This document shows, piece after piece, positions 21,279 through 33,300 of a stretch of DNA of 64,000 bases. The translations under genes and the position numbers were made by a program. This DNA is from Morella rubra (taxonomy: Eukaryota > Streptophyta > Magnoliopsida > Fagales > Myricaceae): assembly GCA_003952965.2 (NCBI GenBank), contig CM025849.1, positions 14,993,064 to 15,057,063 on the forward strand, given 5' to 3'. The notes below the pieces were generated by a model. It did no database searches and was not told the origin of the DNA. It was given only the letters and a program-made list of their open reading frames with translations. Positions within the stretch are counted from its first letter, which is position 1. Every line of letters begins with the position of its first letter.

Positions 21279-21999
21279 TTAGTTTCCAAAACTGCATTTT
21301 TCTCTTTTTAAATTAGAAATCATAGATAATACATCTTCCTTTTCTTTTCTAATTACATTCAGCTCTTTAAGCATTAACCCATGCTTTTTCTTCAATTTTA
21401 GACTTTCTTCATACGGGTCATCATAGGCTATGCGAAGTGAATCTGAGTTATCTAAATTTGAGTTTAGTAGATCATCACCTTCAAGATCAAATTCGTTAGT
21501 ATCTAAAATGGAAGAAGTAAAAGTTAGAAAATGTACCTTCTCATTAGTAGAAGTTTCTATCCTGGAAGTGGCTATATTTGAATCTAAATATGAAAGTGAA
21601 ATGTTCATTGCAGCTTTTCTTTGAGTCTTCAAGAAGCTGAGGGTATTCGGGTTTAATATGTCCATAGCCATTACAAGCATGACATTGTATCCCATTTTCC
21701 AATTTCTTCTTGAAGTCCTTTTGATCTCCTTTATCCTTTTATCAAAGTTCTTCCAGTTGAGTTTATTGAAGGATTTTGTGTCCCTTTTTGGTCCTTCTAA
21801 TTTCTACCTTTCTTAAAACGAAATACTTTTCTGAACTTCTTTACAAATAGGGCCATGTCATCTTCTTCTAGAGACTCATCGTCTGAGCTGGAATCTCTTT
21901 CTTCTTTCCCTATTTTCAGTGCAATAGACTTGCCTTTCTTTGTAACTAAAAAAATTAGCTTATAGGTCTGAAGAGAACCAACCAACTCATCAACTTATT
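21279..21999 (-). pseudogene. Copia gag middle region
   Basis: The frame 21985-21797 starts with MVGSLQTYKL, the typical gag L-x-G-S-L-Q-T-Y-E motif, followed by an acidic SSSDDESLEEDDMALF stretch. 21695-21279 continues with a coiled-coil-like region. It is separated from the gag N-terminus by the gypsy-type LTR. Confidence 0.75.
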
Positions 22000-23405
22000 A
22001 AGCTAGAATATTGCATGTTGACTACATCTAAAATTACAATAATATTAATTTTTAATGTTCTAAATATTGGTTTTAGATGAAAAAATGATTAAGAGGCATA
22101 AATCTAAGTTGTGCATTTAATTGTTGAATTTATATGACTTTAGATTTAATTTATTGCACATGCAATTTTCCCCATCTTTAGCTTGCCTATACTTAAGTCA
22201 TACCGTGTCCAGATACATTCTAAAATTATTATTTTTATATTTGCACTATATTATTAGCATTGCAATTATTTTATGAATTTAATTTCGTCATATGATGTCA
22301 TGAATAATTAAATATTTTTGTGTAGGGTGATAAAATTAATTGCTTTTTGGATTCGCAGACAACAAGAGCAGTCTACAGGGACACATGGCAGAGCAAGAGG
22401 GATTCATTAATGGCAATGCTGCAATTCTATGAAGAAATGAGAGACTAAATCTTAGCCATCAATCTATCTTTTCACTCTCATTTCTTTTAACCTAACATCT
22501 TATTCTCCTCCTTACTTTTTCTAACCTAGCCTCTTTTTCCTATTTTCTCTCTTTCTCCAATTTATTCTCTCTCTTTTTCTTTTTCTTTTTTTTTGGCATG
22601 TCTCTTCCTTTTTTCTCTCTCTTTTATTTTAACCAAGCTGCACTTGTCTTCTCTATCTAAGTTTTCTGTGCAAGTGATAAAATTAATTGCTTTTTTCTCT
22701 CTGCAGCCTCTACATATCCACACTCTCTTGTCCCATTTTCTCTCTCTAAATCTGACTTTTCTTCCTCTTTTCCTCCTGCCGTCACTCTCCACTCCTTCCT
22801 CACTTTTTCCCCTCCTTCCTCCCCTCTCTTCTCTCTTCTTTCTCTCCCTCTATCTTCTCTCTCTCCGACTCTTTTCTTATGTTATCTCTACTTTTTCTCT
22901 CATTAATTTCTCTCTTTACCTCTTTACTTATTTCTTCTATTTTTCTCTCTCTCAGTTTTTAGTTCTCTCTTGCTGCACATTTATTTTTCTCTCCTCGGAT
23001 TGTCTTGTTTTCTCTGCTTTGAAGTAAGTCTCGTTGTAATATTTCACTCTCTTGTCGTTATCTCTACTTCTCTGGATCTTGGGTATTTTTCCTATTAATT
23101 TCATAATTTTAATTTTATTTCTTAGTTTGTTTGTTGTTGTGTTTGGCCAATAATCACCGAAATTCATGTCATTATATTTAATTTATGCTGTTATATTCTT
23201 AGTTTACATTTTGCGTTGTTTTAATTTTATTACGAACTCTCAAAAATCCAAAAATATAATCTGAACTGTGTTCAGTAAACGCTTTTATTTTCTCCTCATT
23301 TTTTTATGCAAGTTTGAAATTAATCTATTTTCCTTGAGGAGACGATCTGACCTTTTGGGCTAATTATTACACGACAGAACTCCTATACTTGGGATAGCCT
23401 TTGCG
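22000..23405 (+). mobile_element. Solo gypsy-type LTR (Athila/Ogre-like), approximate ends
   Basis: It interrupts the copia gag frame. The far end has GGAGACGATCTGACCTTTTGGGC, then a TTATTACACGAC..CTCCTATACTTGGG pattern, which resembles the U5 end of Athila/Tat-type LTRs. The middle has a CT-rich leader (about 22480-22960) typical of an R/5'UTR region. A clean 5-bp duplication was not found. There are no gag-pol parts of its own. Confidence 0.55.
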
Positions 23406-23414
23406 TTGCTCATT

Positions 23415-24002
23415 TTAGAGTGAGTCGTCAACCTTGATATCATCCAAGTTTTTGCTTTCTTCAGTGGCTGTTATTTTAGATCTGAAACGTTTTGGTAGAG
23501 ACCTCAATATCTTACGAGCTATCTTAGACTCTGGAATTTTCTCACCCAAATTGAAACTAGCATTTACAATTGCTATGAGTCTTCCATAGAATTCGTCAAA
23601 GCTTTCGTCGTCTCTCATTCAAATCTCTTCAAATTTTGACACATTTAACTGAAGCTTTGATTCCCTTACAGCCTTGGTACTTTCATGAGTTAGAGCAAGA
23701 ACATCCCATGCATCCTTTGCAATTTCGCTGTTAGATATGCGCATGCACTCCTCTGGTGAAACACTTGTGAAAATGGCATCAATATCTTTGCTATTCCAAC
23801 TTGCTAATTCCCTTTCATCAGCGATCAATTTGCTAGGTTTTTTTACTTTAACAACTCCATTAATGGCACTTTCAGGACTAGACCAACCTAAGTCTACAGC
23901 AGTCCAAACCCTTTTATTGATGGACTTTAGAAAAGCTCGCATAATTTGAACCATCGAAAAATGGGACACATTAAAAGATTGACTTCTATACATTTGGAAC
24001 AA
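23415..24002 (-). pseudogene. Copia gag N-terminal (UBN2-like)
   Basis: The frame has KRVWTAVDLGWSSP, then ASWNSKDIDAIFTSVSPEEC and AKDAWDVLALTHEST. After one stop near 23619 it continues MRDDESFDEFYGRLIAIVN and KILRSLPKRFRSKITAIEE-like. This is the gag_UBN2 pattern of copia elements. It forms the particle shell in active elements; here it is broken by a stop and by the LTR insertion. Confidence 0.85.
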
Positions 24003-24019
24003 AATCGAATTAAGGAACG

Positions 24020-24041
24020 AAATTTGGCTCTAATATCAATT
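24020..24041 (-). other. Primer-binding-like site of the copia element
   Basis: The minus strand reads TTGATATTAGAGCC, close to the usual copia TGGTATCAGAGC, complementary to initiator tRNA-Met. It lies between the LTR stub and gag, as expected. Confidence 0.6.
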
Positions 24042-24112
24042 AATGAACAAACTGTTTTAAAACAATATGTAATATACTCAAAGGAGGGTGAATAAGTTTC
24101 TTTAAAAATATA
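24042..24112 (-). mobile_element. Truncated 5'LTR of the copia element
   Basis: Only ~70 bases match the LTR at 2097-2170. Beyond 24112 the sequence is unrelated, so the 5'LTR was truncated or replaced. Confidence 0.7.
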
Positions 24113-26460
24113 CTGTCATTCTTGTTGATTTTCTCTCTCTCATTCTCCATCAATTTTCTTTCTTTCTTGTCGATTTTCCCCTCTCCTTTTTCTTCTTTTG
24201 CTCTTCCTCTTTTGGTTTCTCTTTTTTATCCTGCACTGAGTGGAGATCTTCTTCCGTGGTCGAGACTGATCGATCACATTATAGTTTATTCTACTACAAA
24301 TCAGATATAATTTTGATGGTGCTTTCATCGTTGCAAATCACAACTTCTATGAATGTTGTAGTCAATGATTTGTATTCCTCTCCTTGGACACCGCTCTTGT
24401 AGAAGCTCTTTTCTTGAGGAAAAATGACAGCCTCAATTACCACTCTTTTTTATTTTAAATTACTTTCTAATGTATTTGATTGTACTATTATTTTTCTAAA
24501 TAGAGTACTTGTTTGAGCTCTTTATCCCTCCTTCTGTAATTTGTTTGATGCTAATATATATATATATAATGAAAAGTTAACGGCTGACAAGAAAACGAAA
24601 TGAATTTTCAATGACAGGGGAACTCTGGTCGTTAGGCCGTCGAACCCCATGAACTTGGACAGCCGGCCCACCTCAAAAAGCAGAAGGACCCACATTCCAC
24701 AACGTCAACCACTGACAGGGACATCTGCGTCGCACTGCAACGATTTTTAAAAACTGCCCACAACGCCCACTGTCTGGAGGACACTCTTGTCAATGCACAA
24801 TAATCCAACGCCATTCCCAAAGGGAAGTAAAACACTAGTCCCGAGTCCCGACATTTCCCAACCGGAAAAAGCACGTTTCCCTCTGAAGGACCCCTACCTC
24901 AAATAAACATTTACGTTAGCAGAGACACAAAACTTAAGGCCTTCGCTTGCCGTAAAACCATGCAAATAAGTTTGGAAGGAAGGAAGGAAAGGTTCATTTA
25001 TAGTGTTTAAAACCATGCAAATAAACATCATAAAATAATTGAGTTTCACTCAGTTCAGGAAATTCAATTTAGGTGATGTGGAGTAAACAATAACTTTGCC
25101 CAAAAATTTCTTTGTGCTTTCTTATAAGTCTATTCCTCTAGAAACCAGATGAATACTTTTTCGCTTTTTATTGCATGTTTTCAAATCGAAATTTTATATA
25201 AATTTTAGGAATGCGTAAAAATTAAGGTGGATTGAAGGTTTATTAGATTTTGAGAAATAAAAAACAGTAAAAAAGTTGAATTTTATAAGAATCGATAAAA
25301 AATTAGAAATAGATGATTTTATTGAATTATTAGATAATCTGATGGGAAGAAGATTATTTTGAAAGTTATTTTATTATTGTTATTTTGACCAAATTTTTTG
25401 AGTTAATTATGTTTGTAAACTTTGGAATGAAAAGAAATTTTTAAATAACAGTAGTTTGCAAACATGACATTCCTACGTCTTTTAGGATTGGAAAAAAGGT
25501 TTTTAGGTGATGGACCATCATAAAGTCATGTTGAAGCCCACTATTACTGAAATTTGAAAATTTCACATGGTGCGAATCACAAGAGAATAATAGAATTATT
25601 GTGATTCAAACTTTCCTTGGGATTAAGTCTTGGGTCCTAAGCACAACTCGCATTAAGCTATCACCCCTTGATGGTCACCATTGTGCTTCCTATGGAAGTA
25701 GGCAATTTAATGGAAATTATATATATCTTGCCATTTGATTTTCTTTTTCTTTGTTGAATTTTTTCTGTGGAATGAAGATTTTAGTAATAATACAACTTAA
25801 TTTTATCTATAAATGGGTTGTTTGAGATAAAGTCGTGGACAATGTAAATTTTATAATATTATTTTTTAAATTTTTTGTTTCTTATATGTTATTGAAATAC
25901 GAAATAAAAAAAGTCGATAAATATTGGAAAAAATGGTTAAAAACTTTTGAATAATGTTTGGTGTACTTTCTGAATTCTTCTCAGATTTTTCTAAGAAGAA
26001 TCTAACGGCTCAGGATTAATTTTAAAAGTGAACCCTATATACTCAGAGATCCTGTATTAGATTCTTCTTAAAAGAACTTGAAAGAACTCAAGAAGGAACA
26101 CGAGCATTTCTCAAAACTTTTATCTACTGCCTCTTTCTATATTTGTCTCGCAACTTCTCGAATCGTTGAATCCAAATCGGGGAAAATTAACGGAAAATTA
26201 ACGCAGACTACCGCGCGTCGTCAAAAGTAAAAGCCGTCTAAGATAGGGAAACGGCCTTTACGCTTGTCCGAGGAATTCGTTTTTGCAGAAGGTAGGAAGG
26301 AAGGAAGCATTCATTTCATTCTGATATTTCGGCAACATTGGATTACGTTTTTTTAAATTCCTCGTTTCGAGCTCGAAGATCGTTTTGATCATACCTGCAG
26401 TTTTACCATTTTGCCCCCGTAAAGTACGCTAAGTATTGACCCCATGCTGCCCTGTTCTGT
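24113..26460. other. Intergenic DNA between the copia element and the gene island
   Basis: It begins with a pyrimidine-rich block (24120-24240) ending near a TA repeat (about 24553-24568). A more GC-rich patch lies at 24600-24900 with no recognised ORF. The rest is AT-rich. Upstream control sequence of the TPST gene may lie at the right end, but no element could be fixed. Confidence 0.5.
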
Positions 26461-26472
26461 AGACCTTTCGGT

Positions 26473-26925
26473 CTATTCCGGTCTCCTCTGATTCCGTGCT
26501 GGTAATGGCGCATCTTCACGAAAGTAGAGCACCCGCACTTCTAAAACTGGCTGTTCCCGATAGACAGGGGCCAGAAAACTACTAATATAGGCTCCTTTTC
26601 CTTTTTTTCCTCTAATAATACAACACTTCAGTTTGGCTGTGGAGAAAATAGAGCTTGGGAAACTTTTAAGAAGAGGATCTCCTTGAAGGTTCGAAAAGGC
26701 TGGGAGTTCGGGTGGGGCCTCATTGATCGCGAGGGCTGTCCGTTTGTCCAAGGGATTTATGAGCACGAGATCCCCGAAAGTCGGTACAGGTAGGCCATCG
26801 TCGAATTCTGTTCTCTTTTTGTTGGTGATTAAGGTATTTCTCGGTTCCTCGAGTCGACGTGTTTGAATTTCTGCTCTGTTCTTGTCGTTTGGTCCCGTTA
26901 GGGTTTTCGATGCGTTTTTAAACAC
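26473..26925 (-). other. Unrecognised 150-codon antisense ORF upstream of TPST
   Basis: This is the longest ORF in the upstream region. It has a moderately even residue mix (for example DLVLINPLDKRTALAINEAP) and a higher GC content than its surroundings. I recognise no domain. It could be an exon of a minus-strand gene, a fragment of organellar DNA in the nucleus, or chance openness within the TPST leader region. It has low confidence as a gene. Confidence 0.25.
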
Positions 26926-27314
26926 CTATATCAATCAGTGCTCAACAATTTCCACTTCCTGATAAGTTCGAAAATTGCTGGTCGGTTTTGTCTGAAAAGT
27001 TTTGGATTTACGTGCAGATTTTGATCACTTTCAGAAATTTGCTTCTTGGTTGTGTTTCTTTGGAAGAAAAATAATTCAACGACAAGTTCTCGAGAGGGCA
27101 AATGCAAATTATTTTTGGTCTAATCAGCTAGACAGGAGACCTTCGTTGAAATAACAAGCTTTCTGGTCCGGGATTAGTGAAAATTGGAACATCTACTTTA
27201 CTTTTCCTTACGTTTTCCTCTTGTGCAACCTTTTCATCCATAACGGCATTTAAGTGTTCGTTCTGATTGTACCGTTGTTGCTTAAGGTATTTGGTTATAA
27301 GTGGTTGGAGAAGG

Positions 27315-30300
27315 ATGGATCCTGCTCTTAAGTTCTCCATGTTGCTGACGCTCCTGGGCTTGGGTACGTATCACCACTCACGAGGATTCGATTTCCTCCG
27401 TCCATCTCTTTTTTATGTTTTTCCTCTTACTTCATTCTTTTGCTGGAACTGGTTATATATATTTCGACTAAGAGGTTTTTCTTTCTCTCCTTTTTTGGTT
27501 TCTTTCCTTTTCTGTTTCGCTTGCCAGACTCATCCAGTTGTGATGGTTTTTGTATTCTTCCTAATACTAATTTTAGTGGTTTAGTATGGTTTAAGGTGAA
27601 GTTCATCCACAAGTGAATTGTAATTTTTTGGGTTTCATTGGCTTTTGTTTCCTCTTTTTGTCTATTTTTTTAATAGAATACGAGTCCTTTTTTCTCTCTT
27701 CGTAGTTTTTCTTTTTAACTTAGTCCTTACGGCTCTGCTGGTTTCTGACTGGTTTTCTTAACATTGTCCTAGTTCCAGTACTCGTGAATGCCTCTAGTAG
27801 TGATTTTGGGCATTGTGAAAGAGTTGTAAAAAAGTGGGCATTGTCTTCGTTGGATCCACAAATCAAGGGAGACACGCGCAAATTGCAGGATTTACTTTTT
27901 TTTCTCCATGTCCCCAGAACAGGAGGCAGAACATATTTCCATTGGTAATGCCATGTAGGGATTGTTTAGATACCTAAAGGTTGACCATAGCTTTTTGAAA
28001 AACATATTAATTTCTGCTTCATGGCATACTTTATATCTGCAGCTTCTTGAAGAAATTGTACTCTAAATCTCTGGAATGCCCCCGTTCTTATGACAAGCTG
28101 CGGTTTGATCCGAGGTACCATTTTTCTTCTTATAAAAGCTTGGCATGTTTTCCTTGTCAATCTTTTTCTAAGCTGGATGTTTACCATGTGCAATCCATTG
28201 TTGCACCTTAATGAAAGCTAATTACCTTTAGTTTTTTGTGGTGTTCGATAAGAAAGCTATAGTGACCTGGACTTGATAGGCTATGTTTGAGGGAAAATTT
28301 CATTATAAGTTGATGTGAACAGGATTTTTCTTTGTTTTAGCTACCTGGTGGATTCATTAACGTATTACTCAACTGCTTTCACTAGGTCAGCATGTATCTA
28401 CTAATTATCATGCTAGATTTTGGGGAACAAAATGAAGTAAGCTTGACAGACGCTACTGAATAGCTACTATAAAACTATAATATTCTGTTATCAACTAACT
28501 ACAAATTGGTTTTATTTTGTACCCTGTGCAGCAAGCCAAAGTGCAGGTTGTTGGTTACTCATGACGACTATAGCATGATGTCCAAACTTCCCAGTCAAAG
28601 AACTTCTGTGGTGACAATACTCAGGAATCCAGTTGACCGTGTTTTCAGTACTTATGAATTTTCAGTTGAGGTCGGAGCTAGATTTTTGGTGCATCCTAAC
28701 TTGACATCTGCGACACAAATGGCTGGGCGCTTGCGGGCTAAGATGAAGGGAGTTAGTACACTGGATATTTGGCCATGGAAGTATTTAGTTCCATGGATGA
28801 GAGAAGACCTCTTTGCTAGGGTTAGTTTGTTTTTCCCCCCCAAAAAAAATTCTATTTGCTTCTTTAGGTTTGCTATTGCTACTCTTAAGTTCCCAAGCTT
28901 TCAATAGATTAGGGTGAGAAAACCAACCTGAACTGCCCCCACCCCCAACCCAAAAAAAAGGAGGAGAATACAACTGATACTAAACTGGAGGCTCTGGTAC
29001 TACACTGCCATTTTCATTTTAATATTTTTAGGCTATTATATAGTCTGCCTTTACTTCTTGAGATATTTCGGGTTACATGTGAATGGCTGGTAGTCTGACT
29101 AAAGGCTTCTGTCATGGAGTATATAGGCCATGTTAATTCTTTCTGTCCATGTCCTTTTTATTATATAGTTGGATGGACATTCTTGTCTCAAAAGAATTTT
29201 TAGAGAGTTTTTTTCTCTGGAAGAGGCACAAATTAATTTTCTTGTGGAAGCAATCATTTAGAGTGAGTTTGTATTATAAGTACTAGGCTGTTGATGGCAA
29301 GCTTTAGTGATGAGCGATTGAGCAGTTGGCATGCTGTTTATGATGTGGCTCCTCTTATTGTACGATAATCCAAGTAGCAGCTCCATGAGTCCGCTAGCAA
29401 CCAGTTGATTCCTGAGCCATTTGTTACCCCCTTTCGCTTGGCATTTTCGAGTGAATAGAGAAAGTAAGAGAACCTACAGTGAATGAACTTAAAGAACCAT
29501 AGATTTTGACCGGATTGTACACCTTTGTGTGTGGCTATGTACATGGATGTGCATAAGGGAGGGGTGGGACATCTCTCTCCTTTTTTCTGACTGTGAGCCA
29601 AAGGGCATCGTAACGGCCTCTTATGTATTTGATTTAACAAGGTGTTTGATAATTTGAGAATTAAGTGTTCAGCCCCAATGCTGCATGCATGGCTGACTTC
29701 GAAGTTAAATGTACCATGTTATTTAAATTCTTGAAGATTCAAGCGTTCTCAAAAGGCAATTTTTATGGCCCCGAGGTATGCAAATGTATTATCCCAAAAC
29801 AACCCTTAGAAAATGCACGATTCCTTGCTCATAATCTCTTGTATACAGATGTATAGTTTGAGAATAATTTCTAAGGTGAAGTTGCTTTGCCATTGGAGTT
29901 GGAAAGTACTCCCCCCTTCCTCCTCCCATGCTCTAAATCCTTTACTTGGACATGTGAACATTTTTTACGATGGTCCAAGATGATCAGGAGTGGAGTGTTG
30001 TTCTTTGGACTGCAGGATAATAGGCAAACCCACTTATTATTATTAGAGTCTTGAGATGGCTGCGGCATTTCTCCTTGTTACATATATAATTTGTGTTTTT
30101 ACTCATTTGGGTAGAGAGATGCTAGAAGACAAAAGGGCTCTGCTGAAATTTATAGCAAAGATCCGTATGAAATGGAGGATATGGTTATGCCATTACATGA
30201 ATACATCAGCAGCCCCATAGCTCATGATATCATCCACAATGGCGCAACATTCCAGGTACTTCAGCCTTTTTCTTATATGCATTATGGAGCTCTTCTATTT

Positions 30301-33300
30301 TGTTTTTGGTTCGTGGATGAATAAAACTTATCGTGGGTTATCTTTTGTATGGCTATGGAATAAATTGAGGTTTCTGAAGATGAAAGGTTAGGGTAGTTTG
30401 CTTCTGGAATTTGTGCACTTATCTTTATGTGTGTTTCAAACAGATGAGTGAAGGAAAAAAGACTGTTTGAACTAGTAGTTACGGATTGCTTGGAATTAGT
30501 GGAGTTGCTACTAGTAGATGTGGGTTACCCTGGGGCTATGGATCGTGCAATTTATGAAATTAGTTTGCCATGTGTATTTCCTTTGTATATGTGGCTGACT
30601 GCTTTCATTAACAGGTTGCAGGATTGACAAACAACTCTTATATAGAGGAAGCGCATGAGGTGCGCCATTGCATACAGAAGTATAAGATTCTTGGTGAACA
30701 TGTGCTTCAGGTTGCAAAGGTGAGAGCAAGCAGTTTTCTAAGTTCTGGATAATATCTAGCCATAATACTGTTTTGTCTGATATAGTGTTTTCCTTTTGTT
30801 TTTCTCCTTATGGTTGCATATTATGGTAGATGCTTCTAAATCTTGCAGAAGAGGTTGGATGATATGTTATATGTTGGTCTCACCAAGGAGCACAAAGAAT
30901 CGGCAACAATGTTTGCAAATGTGGTTGGTGCGCAGGTGATTTCCCAGCAGACAGCATCAAACATGAGTAGGGAGAGTGTAGCTGACAACAAATCAGGTTA
31001 GCGTGATGGTAAAATAATTTCTATTGTTTGGTCTGTTTGTTGCAAATTGAAACGGTCAATTGGAGTATTATGGTTTGTTTAGTGGTGGAGCATAATAAGT
31101 TGCTACCTTATTTCTCTCTGAAGTTGTGGTATTTGAAGATTCATAAAATTTTTATTTATCCATCCTGCTGCTGCTTTCCCAAGGAAGAAGGCTGGATGTG
31201 GATGCAAATCGGGTCCACTCTTTTGTCTGTATACTGAAATTAAAAACTCTTGTTTCATTTCTTAGCTGGCTTCTTCAGCATTTCCTTGTGTGATTTTGCT
31301 TTGCTTGACTTTCCTATTCTCATTTGATGCAGTTACTTTTTGTAATAGTTAGTGTGTTGTAGACAGTGAGGTTCATTAATCCAATGTATTTTGCGTAGAC
31401 AATAATTAAGTATACAGGAGGATAGACAAGGTGAAAAGCTAATAGGATAGAAGATATCAACACTTCAAAAGCTTTAGAAAGTTCTCTTGGTTATAGAGCT
31501 CCACCTTTACATTCAATATTCTTTATGCTGATCCAACATTCAATTTTCATATTGGTTTTATGACACTACCATTTTCTCATTCTGTATGTATGCTTTGTTT
31601 GTTCCTCATACTCCACTGCTATAAAAATGAGGTGGACTGAAGATGTTGATAATCCCAGCTAATCGGAATCTACCGAGCATGGTGTTTGTGCCTTTTTTCT
31701 GTATAATGTTGTTTGGAAATTCCTATCCTTAGTTACCCAAAAAAAAAAAAAAAAAACTAAAAAAAAAAAATCCCTATCCCCTTCTGAGGTTTCTAATTAT
31801 TTCTGACTCGTTGTCCTGAATAAAGTCCTTTTAACTCTTACATCTAGGCCCCAGTTGATCCCTTTTCAGCATGCCGTGTATGAAGACATTTTAGTAGTGG
31901 AATCTGCAGTAATTTGTTGCTCCGTAGTAAGTATACTTTTGGTTTCTGAGTCTTTTATTCTTCGTCATGCCTTAACCATGGTAGACTTGCCTTCTGGCTT
32001 GCTAACCATTTGAACTCTTGGAGCTCATTTTCTTGGACTGGACACGCTAGGACCATTGCATCTGTATTCCTTACTTGGGAGTGTTGATTGAGTTTGTTTA
32101 TTGAATTCTAGATAATGGTAATAATTTCTTTGATAAAACCACCCCTGCTGAGTTCAAGAAAAAATGGAGAATAAAAAGCTGGCACCATTTGTGTTTTTCT
32201 TGTTGGTTTTATGAACATCCTGTTCAACATTGTAGTCATCAAGGGTTATGTTACTTGTTTTCAATTGGAAATTAGAAAACCATGGTCTTTTGCAATAAAA
32301 TAGCTATTATATCATATGGTGGTTGAAAGTTGTGACCTACAGCGTCCAAATATATGACATTGAGCATTGAAGTAGACTTTGGATAGCATATATATTCTTT
32401 TATGATTTCAGTTATTAGGAAGGTGGATTTAGATGACTGTAGAGCACTTAGTCAAGTTCATCTACTTATGCTGCAGAACAGAGCTCTTCGTTGTCAGATT
32501 CTGAGCTCGACAGTGATGACCGTCAGGTTCACAGCAGAGAATTCTTGCCTGTGTATGACTGTAATGCTTTGTAATTGGATTTCAAATACAGAGGTCCTTA
32601 CTGCATTTTTGCTTGCATACAGAATAGCAACTTTGACCAAAATGCGGGTCAGCTTCCTTCAACAGAAAATGATGAAGCAATGAAACAAAATGTAAGTGAC
32701 CTTGCATAATATTCACAAAACAAAAAATGATCAGCTACTCTTGTACTTATCTTTCCTTCACCATGTTAGATGACGGTGGAAAAACTTATGGAAGCTTATG
32801 AAGTCTGCATCTCTAGTCTAAGGAAGGAACAAGCTCGTCGTCGCACTGCTTCTCTGAAGAGAATTTCCCCAGCAAACTTTTCGAAGGAGGTATACTTGTC
32901 CATTTGAGATTCACCATTGCTTTATATACTACTATACGTAGGTAGCATCAACACTGTATATGTTCTAACTTTTTAATTAAATTCTAGGCTACTAATCAAG
33001 AACTTTAAATTTGTGTCTTACCCACCCGAAAAATTCTGTGTCATGGAGTCACTAATTGGACCAACAGTTGGATTTTCAAGGTATGTATGCATGTGTTCAC
33101 AGCAATCAAATCTGACCACACACAGTTCAATCTAAATGATAGAGATTGAAAGATAATTCTATAGCAAAGTCCCAGATATAGGAAAAGGATAATAAGGACT
33201 TGCCAGCGGTCAAGAAACATTGTGTCCATCTAGCACTTTGTGAACCGATGTTTTAATGTGGCTCTTGTGGCATGAAATGGTGAAGCTTTAAATGAGCTTG

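Larger units (their letters stand above)
16300..24032 (-). mobile_element. Ty1/copia gag-pol, minus strand, decayed and interrupted
   Basis: Read on the minus strand the order is gag (UBN2-like), CCHC zinc knuckle, protease, integrase, reverse transcriptase, RNase H. Integrase before RT is diagnostic of copia. Stops and frameshifts occur throughout. The coding region is interrupted by a gypsy-type LTR (about 22.0-23.4 kb), a LINE-like retroposon (18180-19197) and a MITE (16986-17489). The large size, purine-rich block before the 3'LTR and extra ORF downstream of pol point to the SIRE-like (Maximus) group; this lineage is inferred. Confidence 0.85.

Noticed and set aside
22562..23027. Leu/Phe/Ser-rich 144-codon + strand ORF and Lys/Arg/Glu-rich minus-strand ORF
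   Set aside because: These are translations of a CT-rich leader tract of an LTR, not proteins.
28652..28973. Minus-strand ORFs over TPST exon 4
   Set aside because: The plus strand encodes the conserved sulfotransferase core here; the minus frames are shadows.
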